Part shown: positions 17,546 to 24,549 of the stretch, piece by piece
Layout: every line of letters begins with the position of its first letter
Position numbering within the stretch: position 1 is the first letter of the stretch
From: Desulfobaccales bacterium
GTDB lineage: Bacteria > Desulfobacterota > Desulfobaccia > Desulfobaccales > 0-14-0-80-60-11
DNA length: 64,000 bases
Reading direction: 5' to 3'
NCBI GenBank assembly: GCA_037481655.1
Contig: JBBFLF010000003.1
Coordinates: 62,001 to 126,000 of the forward strand
Program-made: the position numbers and the translations under genes
Notes under the pieces: generated by a model
Told to the model about the DNA's origin: nothing
The model's input: the letters and a program-made list of their open reading frames with translations, nothing else
Databases searched by the model: none

Positions 17546-17821
17546 TCACTTGTCGGAGGGGGCTTTCTCCGGGCTGACCCCCGCCTTTTTCATCTCTTGG
17601 AGGTACTTCTCCGGATTCTTCTTGAAGAGGTCAATACAGGCAGCGCAACAGAAATAGATGCGCTGGCCCTGATAATCCACATAGATCCCCCGGTTGACCT
17701 GGGCCCCCATGACCGGGCAGAGAATCTGGGGCTGGCTGCCGGCAGGCTGGCCCCAAGCCGGCAAGGACAGGGCCGCCCACATGAGGAGGGGGAAAAGGGT
17801 AAGCCGGATAAAGCCTGACAT
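17546..17821 (-). CDS. Secreted YHS-domain protein
   Basis: A 91-aa protein with an N-terminal signal peptide (MSGFIRLTLFPLLMWAALSLPAWG) and a mature YHS-type metal-binding domain: CPVMGAQVNRGIYVDYQGQRIYFCC followed by CIDLFKKNPEKYL. The Cys residues (CPVM, CCAAC) are those that typically bind metal in TRASH/YHS proteins, suggesting a periplasmic copper or heavy-metal role. ATG 17821 has GGAGG upstream. The gene converges with the receiver-domain gene. Confidence 0.8.
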   Translation of the reverse strand: MSGFIRLTLFPLLMWAALSLPAWGQPAGSQPQILCPVMGAQVNRGIYVDYQGQRIYFCCAACIDLFKKNPEKYLQEMKKAGVSPEKAPSDK

Positions 17822-18104
17822 GGCGGTCCTCCACCGAAAAAAAAACGCAGTCAGAAAAAAAATCCATGATAAAGGCTTAAGATAGAGCGAGGGGTGCCGA
17901 TGAAGAGGGCAAGTCCTCTGACCCCTCCAACCGAGGCCCGGGATCGCCTGCGACCCGGGTCTCATCTTTTGAGGGGCAAAACCTCAGGCGGCCCAGATTT
18001 GCAAAGGTGGGGGGGGGATAGGAGTTTCGCCCGCCCCCCCGCTCCACTTAGGGTCTCAGCCTCTGGATCACCCCGTCCCGGCTTTTTCCTGACCCGGACC
18101 CCCT

Positions 18105-18320
18105 TCAGGGTCCCTTCCGGAGCCACATGAGCCCCAGGCCGACGAAAATGAGGGCGAAGGCGGCCAGGCTGCCCCATTGGTGCAGGAGCAAGAGGGCAAA
18201 GGAGGGCCGGCGCTGGCGGCGCAGATGGCCCCGGGTGAGGTTCACCACCAAAAGGAGCACCAGACCCGCCAAGGCCACCAGCTGTCCCAGGGGGCTCGCA
18301 TCCACGAGAATACTCCCCAA
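18105..18320 (-). CDS. Small two-helix membrane protein
   Basis: A 71-aa hydrophobic protein with two predicted transmembrane helices (QLVALAGLVLLLVVNL and GSLAAFALIFVGLGLMWL) joined by a basic loop (TRGHLRRQRRPSF). The start is TTG 18320, or GTG five codons later; no strong ribosome site is seen. The ends abut tRNA-Ser. No family recognised. The roughly 280 bases between this gene and the YHS gene hold nothing recognisable. Confidence 0.5.
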   Translation of the reverse strand: MGSILVDASPLGQLVALAGLVLLLVVNLTRGHLRRQRRPSFALLLLHQWGSLAAFALIFVGLGLMWLRKGP

Positions 18321-18326
18321 AAGAAA

Positions 18327-18419
18327 TGGCGGAGAGAGAGGGATTCGAACCCTCGGTGGGAGTTTCCCCCCACACTCGCTTAGCAGGCGAGCACCTTAGG
18401 CCTACTCGGTCATCTCTCC
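18327..18419 (-). tRNA. tRNA-Ser (anticodon GCT)
   Basis: A class II tRNA with a long variable arm. The acceptor stem GGAGAGA pairs with TCTCTCC, the anticodon arm is CTCGC-CTGCTAA-GCGAG (anticodon GCT), the T-loop is GGTTCGAATCCC, the discriminator is G and CCA is encoded (18329-18327). It decodes AGC/AGU. Confidence 0.95.
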
Positions 18420-18420
18420 G

Positions 18421-18968
18421 CGCCTCATTTATTATAGCGGCGCTCCCTCGGTTTGGCAAGGTGGAGAAGGCGGGGCGGGGCTATCCTCCAGGTTCTCCTC
18501 TGCCAGGTGGCGTAAGTCCAGACCTGGGTTTTCCCGTCGCCCCCCGCCTGGCCGCGGAGGTTCCCGCCGGCTCCCGCCGGCCCCGAGGCGCGTCCTGCCC
18601 CTGGGGACATCGCCCCCAATCCCTGCTATAATCCCCTTACCACCCGTGGCGCCATGGCTCCCAGGAGGGGACTTCCCCAGGATGCCGGTCAGCGGCCAGC
18701 CTCCGGCCCGGAGGATGACCTTTTCCAAGACCTTGGGGGCGTGCGCTTCGGGTGGCTGGCGCCCTCTTCGCAAACCAGAAAACCGCCTGAGACCTAGGCC
18801 CACGCCTGGGAGAGGAAGAAACCGGCTCTCCTGACCATCTTTCCCACTGAAGGATGCCGCGGCGAAGACGGAAACGGAATGAAATCGCTCAGACCCGGGA
18901 GGCGGAGGCATCTCCCGACAGGTGGGAGCCCTTAAGGGGCTGAAGCCATCAGCGCCGAGGAGGAGAGG
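18421..18968 (+). other. Gene-poor 548-bp leader ahead of the gasdermin operon; possible structured RNA
   Basis: No convincing protein gene is seen here. A sigma-70-like promoter (18604-18632) points towards the gasdermin gene. Downstream of it, CTCCCAGG (18658-18665) and CCTGGGAG (18805-18812) could close a roughly 155-nt structure containing further small hairpins, such as GGGGACTTCCCC. This may be an independent small RNA or a long structured 5' leader of about 330 nt. A 48-codon frame from ATG 18653 also exists but has no family resemblance. I see the inverted repeats and promoter; any function is inference. Confidence 0.35.
18604..18632 (+). promoter_or_regulatory. Predicted sigma-70 promoter upstream of the gasdermin operon
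   Basis: A perfect TATAAT (18627-18632) lies 17 bases after GGGACA (18604-18609, four of six matches to TTGACA). The predicted start at about 18,639 would leave a leader of about 330 nt before the gasdermin ATG, or it drives a separate small RNA. Confidence 0.45.
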
Positions 18969-19781
18969 ATGTGCACGTCAGCAAAGGACCGAAGTATTTC
19001 GTTTCTCAATGAAAATCTCGGCTACAACGTCATTGCCCTGCCCCGGGAACGCTTTGATCCCCTGATGGTTTTAGGGGGACCGCTCTCGGGCCTGAGATTT
19101 TTGGGCTATCTGGGCGACCTGGTGAAGACCAGGGCCCCTCTGCCCCCCGTGGAAGTGGATGACCCGATGCCGGACCTGGCCGGCCGCCGCAGCGATCTGC
19201 AGGAGGCCAAAGTCGGGCTCACCTTCCTGGAAACCCTCCTTAAGGCCCTGGGATGGCAGGGCGGTTCCCTGGCCCTGAGCTTTAAGGAGGCCGCCTTTAT
19301 CCAGATGGTGTATCGGGACGTCCGGCACGATTTCGTGGCGCCCATGTCCGTCCTCAACTATCTGGCCGAGGCGGCCGTCAACCCCCAGACACCGGAGATT
19401 TTCCGCCAATGCGAAGCCGTGGTGCTGGTCACCGACACCCTCAAATCCAACTGCTTCGGGGTCATGGCTTATGACCGGGACAAGCGGGCCCTGGACCTGG
19501 ACATCGGAGCCCTCCAGGAGGTGGTGGGAGTGGAGGCCGGCATCCTGGTGTCCCGGGAGTCGGAAGGGAACCTCCTCTATCGCGGCACCCGCCAGCTGCG
19601 GTTCGCCTTTCGGGGATTGCGGCTGGTTCTGGATGAAGAGCGCTCCCGCCTGGGGCTCGACCTGGAGGAGGAGATGATGGTGGCCAGGGCAAAAGCCGGG
19701 GAGGAGCCGCCTGCGGCTCTGCCCCTCGAGTCCTATGTGGTTCCCGTGACGGGGCAATTGCTGGAGATCAAGTTCAGTTGA
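18969..19781 (+). CDS. Bacterial gasdermin (pore-forming cell-death effector), probable
   Basis: A 270-aa protein that resembles bacterial gasdermins. These are held inactive by a short C-terminal peptide and, once cut by a partner protease, insert into the inner membrane as large pores that kill the cell and stop phage. The N-terminus is MCTSAKDRSISFL with Cys2, a candidate palmitoylation site as in known members. It is followed by LGYNVIALPRERFDPLMVLG, the most recognisable segment of the family. The length (about 270 aa) fits. The C-terminal part is a charged helix (EEEMMVARAKAGEEPP, about residues 233-248) and then SYVVPVTGQLLEIKFS, a plausible inhibitory tail. AGGAGGAGAGG precedes ATG 18969. 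Its stop lies 11 bases before the protease ATG. Confidence 0.82.
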   Translation: MCTSAKDRSISFLNENLGYNVIALPRERFDPLMVLGGPLSGLRFLGYLGDLVKTRAPLPPVEVDDPMPDLAGRRSDLQEAKVGLTFLETLLKALGWQGGSLALSFKEAAFIQMVYRDVRHDFVAPMSVLNYLAEAAVNPQTPEIFRQCEAVVLVTDTLKSNCFGVMAYDRDKRALDLDIGALQEVVGVEAGILVSRESEGNLLYRGTRQLRFAFRGLRLVLDEERSRLGLDLEEEMMVARAKAGEEPPAALPLESYVVPVTGQLLEIKFS

Positions 19782-19792
19782 GAGGGGGTCCC

Positions 19793-21163
19793 ATGCTCAT
19801 CGATGCGGACAACCCGTACCGGGGGGACTTCCCGGCGCGCCTTGAGTTGACGGCAGAGGATTTCAGCTTTGACCTCTCCGAGACCAACCGCCAGGCCCTG
19901 GGACGCACCGCAGCCTGGTCGGTGGTGGGGTATCTGGCGGCGGACTGCAACCTGGCGCCCTTGATGTTTGAGGACTTAAAAGAGATGAAGGCCGTGGGCT
20001 CCGGGCCCGACCTGCACGTCATGGCCCTCTTTGACGGCTCCCTGCTCACGGACGCCTTCTTTGCCCGCCTGCACCGCACCTCGAAACTCAGCGAGGATCT
20101 CCTTGCCAAATTCGGCGAACTGGAAACCCATAAGCCTGAGGTCCTCACCCTGGCTCTGCAGTTGGCGGGTTTCTATCCCGGAGAAAAACGGGTCCTCTTC
20201 CTGAGCGGCCACGGCCAGGGCTGGCGGGGGGCCCTCCTGGATGAGAACCGGGGACTGACCCGGTACCGACGAGACCCGGAGTGGCTGGTTCTCCCGGGGA
20301 CCTATGAGGAGTGTTTCAGAGGCCTTAGAGAATGCAACCGGCAGGTTCAGGAGGAACTGAACCGCCACCTGCCGGCGCCGGCGCCGGCAAAGCCCTATGA
20401 CATCGTGGCCTTTGATGCCTGCTATATGGGCAATATCGAGGCGGTGGCCACCCTGGCGGAGCAGGCTGACTTCCTGGTGGTGACCGAGGACCAGATGCCC
20501 GGCCAGGGCTTTCCCTATGGGCGGCTGCTGGCCGCCTTGGCAAAAGACCCAAAGCAGCCGCCTGAGACCTTCTGCCGGCTGCTGGTGGCGGAGACCAAGG
20601 ACTTTTACCATCTGCCGGGCAGACCGCGGTCCCGGGTCACTCAGGCGGCTCTGCGGAGCAAGAGTCTCCCTGAGGTGATTGCCGCTCTTTGCCGTTTAGT
20701 GCAAGACCTTTCCTCCCTCCTGGACGGTGATCCGGCAGTCCGCCAAGCAACCAGCTACACCCTGGACAAGGCCTATTATTTCACCGACACCGACAGCATT
20801 GACATAAAGGACATGGTGCTGAATCTGCTGGCTTGCCCCCTGCCGGTGGAGCTGCGGCAGGCGGCCGAGGCCTTCCTGGACGCCTGGTCGGCGATGGTGG
20901 TGGCCACCTCCGCCCCGGAAGAGGGCGGCGGCCGCCACGGGCTAGCCATCTACGCCCCCCGCCCGGAGAAATTTGACCTGGCCTACCTCAGGCTGGCCAA
21001 TACACTTCCTTACGGCCTCGGCATCTGGAGTTGGTTTTTGGCGCGCTATTACCTCCTGGTGCTGGGGGAAGAGGCTCCCCGTCATCCCCTGATCCGTGCC
21101 ATTGAGGACACCATGGCGGACATGATTCGCCAAGGGCTCTATCATCCACCCGGCCATCGCTAA
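19793..21163 (+). CDS. Caspase-like cysteine protease, clostripain family C11 (gasdermin activator)
   Basis: A 456-aa protease of clan CD, the clan of caspases and clostripain. The N-terminal family element WSVVGYLAADCNLAPLMFEDLKEM is followed by catalytic His140 in LSGHGQGW and catalytic Cys210 in IVAFDACYMGNIEAV. Proteases of this kind are encoded next to bacterial gasdermins and cut off their inhibitory tail. What triggers this one is not visible: no separate sensor domain (TPR, WD40, STAND) is fused. The trigger may be the C-terminal half (residues 230-456) or the membrane protein downstream. ATG 19793 with GAGGGGG upstream is preferred to TTG 19778, which overlaps the gasdermin stop. Confidence 0.88.
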   Translation: MLIDADNPYRGDFPARLELTAEDFSFDLSETNRQALGRTAAWSVVGYLAADCNLAPLMFEDLKEMKAVGSGPDLHVMALFDGSLLTDAFFARLHRTSKLSEDLLAKFGELETHKPEVLTLALQLAGFYPGEKRVLFLSGHGQGWRGALLDENRGLTRYRRDPEWLVLPGTYEECFRGLRECNRQVQEELNRHLPAPAPAKPYDIVAFDACYMGNIEAVATLAEQADFLVVTEDQMPGQGFPYGRLLAALAKDPKQPPETFCRLLVAETKDFYHLPGRPRSRVTQAALRSKSLPEVIAALCRLVQDLSSLLDGDPAVRQATSYTLDKAYYFTDTDSIDIKDMVLNLLACPLPVELRQAAEAFLDAWSAMVVATSAPEEGGGRHGLAIYAPRPEKFDLAYLRLANTLPYGLGIWSWFLARYYLLVLGEEAPRHPLIRAIEDTMADMIRQGLYHPPGHR

Positions 21164-21176
21164 GAAAGGAGACAGA

Positions 21177-21752
21177 ATGGACATCTGGATGGGAGTGGCG
21201 GCAATTCTGGTGGGGTTGGTGAGCTGTTTTTACGGCTATCCCGTCTTTCGAGTGCTTCTGGTGCTGGCAGGGCTGATTGTGGGCTACGGGCTCGGCCATC
21301 TCCTGGTGCAGAGCGGCCACCCCTGGGTCTCCCTGGGGATCGGCGTGGGGGCGGCGGTGCTGCTGGCGCTTTTGGCCTACCCCTTATGGAGCCTGGGGGT
21401 GGCCCTGAGTGGGGCCTCTTTGGGTTTCCTCATCTTCAGCGCCCTGGCCGCGGCGGCGGACGCCTCCTCGGGGCTCACCCTGGGGGCCGGCATCCTGGGA
21501 GCCGGGCTGGTGGGGCTGCTCTTCTATCAGCTCCGGGACCTGTTGGTGATGGTCACCACCGCCCTCAATGGCGCCCTGGAGGTGGTCCTGGGGGTGGGCT
21601 GGCTGGTGCCGGCCCTGGCCCTCCGGCGGGGACTGTCCGGCTGGCTGGGGGTGGCGGCCATCGTGGTTCTGGCCGCGGTGGGCTTTGCTGTGCAGTACGG
21701 CATGTTCAAGGACCGGCGCACCTATTCCACTCCTGCCGGGAAAACAGGCTGA
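21177..21752 (+). CDS. DUF4203-type multi-pass membrane protein, third gene of the gasdermin operon
   Basis: A 191-aa protein that is almost entirely membrane. About seven hydrophobic helices are packed with small residues (Gly/Ala/Leu), for example VAAILVGLVSCFYGYPVFRVLLVLAG and GVAAIVVLAAVGFAVQYG. The composition and spacing match DUF4203-like (TM7SF3-type) proteins. It starts 13 bases after the protease stop with AAGGAGA upstream, so it is very likely cotranscribed. In this context it could be a membrane sensor, a modulator of pore formation or an immunity component. None of these is shown by sequence. Confidence 0.75.
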   Translation: MDIWMGVAAILVGLVSCFYGYPVFRVLLVLAGLIVGYGLGHLLVQSGHPWVSLGIGVGAAVLLALLAYPLWSLGVALSGASLGFLIFSALAAAADASSGLTLGAGILGAGLVGLLFYQLRDLLVMVTTALNGALEVVLGVGWLVPALALRRGLSGWLGVAAIVVLAAVGFAVQYGMFKDRRTYSTPAGKTG

Positions 21753-21762
21753 AGCGACTGGA

Positions 21763-24384
21763 TCAGCGGGGGGCAGGAGGGCCGGATTCCTCCGGACCCC
21801 GGGGCCGGATGGGCCGGCCGTAGGCCCGGTTGGCCTGCAGGCGCCGGTTGAGGGCCTCCAGGCCCTCCCGGACCGAGGGCTCCATGACCACCAGCTCGCC
21901 CTGGGAGATGATGAGGCGCTTGAGCTGGGGGATGGTGACCCCCACCGTGGCCTTGAGATACACCGGCTGGATGTAGATGATGGACTCCCCGATGGGCAGG
22001 AGGATCATCTTGCCTCGGTCCACCAAAGAACCCTGCTGGCTCCAGAGGGTGAACTGCTCCGAGATGAGGGTGTCCTGGTTAATGAAGGCCTCCACCTGCT
22101 GGGGCCCGTGCACCAACACGCCCTTGGGGAACCGGAAGACCACCACCTTGCCGTAATTGGGGCCGTCGCAGCCCACCACGCACAGGGCCCGCAGGTTGGT
22201 GCGGTCCTTGGGGTTCATGGGGACCACCAGCATGAACTCGTCCGTCTCTTTGTCCAGGATGTTGAGAGTGAGATAGCGGGGCTCCATCCTCTCCATCTTG
22301 CCGGCGTGGGGCACGGCGGAAAATTCCCAGATATCCTCCTGCTTATAGAAGACCTCGGGATCGGTCTGGTGATAAACGGCATAAATGCTCATCTGAATAT
22401 TGAAGATATCCCGGGGATAGCGGAGGTGCAGCTTCAGCTCCTTCGGCAATTCCGCCAAGTCCCGGAGCAGTCCCGGGTAGATGCGGCTGTAAGCCCGGAT
22501 GATGGGATCCCGGGGATCCGCCAGATAGTAGGTCACCGTGCCGTCATAGGCGTCCACCACGATCTTCACGGAATTGCGGATGTAATTGAGGTCCTTGTTG
22601 TACGGCTGGGCATAGGGGTAGCGGTTGGAGATGGTGTAAGCGTCCTGAATCCAGTAAAGCCGCTTGGGGGTGACCACCAGATAGGGGTCCTTGTCCAGGA
22701 TGAAAAAGGGAGTGAGGGTGCGGATGCGCTCCAGGATGTTCCGCCGGAAGTGCATCCGGCTCTGCGGGATGGTCTGGGTGGTGAAGAAGATCTCCTTCTC
22801 CTTGAAATAGACCGCAAAGATGAGTTTCCGGAAGAGGGAGGCCATGGGCACCCCGCCCTTGCCGGTATAGTCCACCATGACGTTGGTGGAATCAATGGGA
22901 TAGCCGATCTCCCGGCTGTAGTTGGGGGCGATGATGGGCTTCAGATTTCCCAGGCCGTAATAGACGGCGGGCTCCTCAATTTCGAGACCGTAATCCGAGC
23001 GGGGCGGAATGCCCTGGAGGAACCAGGTCATGGGCTCCTCCCCCCGCTGGGCCGCGGGGATCATCACTGCCCCCAGGCCATGGGTGTATTTCAGCCGCTC
23101 GTTCAGCCAGTTTTTGGCTCCGGCGGGCAGTTTATCCAGCTCGATTTCCCGGGCCGCTAAGTATACCTGCTGGTATTGGCCCCCCACCGTATAACGGTCC
23201 ACATCCACGGAATTGAAGTCGTAGTAGGTGCGCAGCTCCTGTAGGTTCTGAAAGACTTCCAGGAGCACTTCCTTGTCCCACACCGGGATGTTGCGGAGCG
23301 CCGCCTGGACCTTGGGGGCCCGGACATCCCAGGGCAGGTCGGAGATGGGGTAGTCCCGGGTCTCCACCTGGGCCAGATTGTAGGCCTCCAAGGTGGCCTG
23401 GATGTTGTGGGTGATGTAGGGCCGCTCCCGGGCGATCTCATTGGGCTTGACGATATAGGTCTGCACCAGGTTGGGGAGAAAAGGGGAATAGCGGGCCCCC
23501 AGGGCCAGGAGGAAGAGGACCACGAAGGCCGCCAGCACCTTGACCCCCCGGCGGGTGTGGATGACCACGATGAGGGAGAGGGCTATCCCCAGAAGGAAGA
23601 TGAGGGAGAGCCAGATGAGGGGGATGATCACCCAGACTTCGGTGAAGCCGGGGCCATAGAACAGGGGCACATGGGCCCGGCTGTAGAGCAGGGTGTGGCG
23701 CTGCAGGATGAAGGACCAGGCGCCGATGGCGAAGGCCAAAAGGATGAGGAGGCTTAAGTGGGCCTTGGCCCCCCAGGGCAGGGGCAGGTCCTGGCCGGAG
23801 AGGAGGCGGCTCTCCCGCCAGTAAAGGAGGGAGAGGCCCAGAAAGGTCAGGATGACGGCGATGAGCAACTCCTGGAGAAGGAGCTGGTAGATGGGCAAGG
23901 AGAAGAGAAAGTAGCTCACATCCTTGCCGTAGAGGGGGTCCCGCAGCCCCGCCGGCGGCGCAAACAGGAACAACAGGGCGTCCTCCCAGCGGTAGTAGAG
24001 GGGAAAAGCCACAAAGGCCGCCAGGATAAAGCAGAAAGGCAGGTAGAGCTTCAGGGAGACCCGCCGGAAGCTCTCCAGGAGCCGCTGGTAGCGCAGGCGG
24101 GCCCAAAACTGGGGCGGAATCTCCTCCAGGGGCACCCGTCCCAGAAACCGGCCGGCAAACCAGAAGTTCAGAAAGAAGATGAGGAAGAACAGCAGGGTGA
24201 AGAAGGCAAACACCAGGTAGCGGTACAGGAGCCGCTGCCAGAAGTAGAGCCCGTATCCCAGAGACGAAAACCACCAGATGTCCACCAGAAAGTCGGTGAA
24301 CACCAGGCCGAAGAGGAGATAAAAGGCCCCCGCCAGCGCCACCAGGGCGGCGAGGAGCAGGATCCAGTAGGTCACACGGCGCAT
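21763..24384 (-). CDS. UPF0182 family (COG1615) membrane protein
   Basis: An 873-aa protein of the UPF0182 family, of unknown function. The N-terminal third holds seven transmembrane helices with family motifs (FTDFLVDIWWFSSLGY, YGKDVSYFLFSLPIY). The large extracytoplasmic remainder includes VQTYIVKPNEIARERPYITHNI, YTHGLGAVMIPA and YGKVVVFRFPKG, all typical. Length is usual for the family. It converges with the gasdermin operon, the two stops being 11 bases apart, with no obvious terminator between. ATG 24384 has GGAG upstream. Confidence 0.93.
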   Translation of the reverse strand: MRRVTYWILLLAALVALAGAFYLLFGLVFTDFLVDIWWFSSLGYGLYFWQRLLYRYLVFAFFTLLFFLIFFLNFWFAGRFLGRVPLEEIPPQFWARLRYQRLLESFRRVSLKLYLPFCFILAAFVAFPLYYRWEDALLFLFAPPAGLRDPLYGKDVSYFLFSLPIYQLLLQELLIAVILTFLGLSLLYWRESRLLSGQDLPLPWGAKAHLSLLILLAFAIGAWSFILQRHTLLYSRAHVPLFYGPGFTEVWVIIPLIWLSLIFLLGIALSLIVVIHTRRGVKVLAAFVVLFLLALGARYSPFLPNLVQTYIVKPNEIARERPYITHNIQATLEAYNLAQVETRDYPISDLPWDVRAPKVQAALRNIPVWDKEVLLEVFQNLQELRTYYDFNSVDVDRYTVGGQYQQVYLAAREIELDKLPAGAKNWLNERLKYTHGLGAVMIPAAQRGEEPMTWFLQGIPPRSDYGLEIEEPAVYYGLGNLKPIIAPNYSREIGYPIDSTNVMVDYTGKGGVPMASLFRKLIFAVYFKEKEIFFTTQTIPQSRMHFRRNILERIRTLTPFFILDKDPYLVVTPKRLYWIQDAYTISNRYPYAQPYNKDLNYIRNSVKIVVDAYDGTVTYYLADPRDPIIRAYSRIYPGLLRDLAELPKELKLHLRYPRDIFNIQMSIYAVYHQTDPEVFYKQEDIWEFSAVPHAGKMERMEPRYLTLNILDKETDEFMLVVPMNPKDRTNLRALCVVGCDGPNYGKVVVFRFPKGVLVHGPQQVEAFINQDTLISEQFTLWSQQGSLVDRGKMILLPIGESIIYIQPVYLKATVGVTIPQLKRLIISQGELVVMEPSVREGLEALNRRLQANRAYGRPIRPRGPEESGPPAPR

Positions 24385-24549
24385 GAGACCAGCTCCGGAT
24401 GGCGACTCATGATCATTTTAGGCGTCCGGACCCCTCCCGGGGGCTCATGGACAATCCTCCCCGGCTGCGGCCCGGGATGAGAGGCTTTTCTGAGGGGTGA
24501 GGCCGGTCGCGGTGCCGGCCGAACTCCCCTCTCCGGCAGGCCAGCGGAC

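Noticed and set aside
18432-18911. 159-codon minus-strand frame upstream of gasdermin
   Set aside because: Gly/Pro/Arg-rich composition, no ribosome site and no family resemblance.
21568-23160. 530-codon plus-strand open frame
   Set aside because: Antisense to UPF0182 and out of frame with the DUF4203 gene; no protein-like features.
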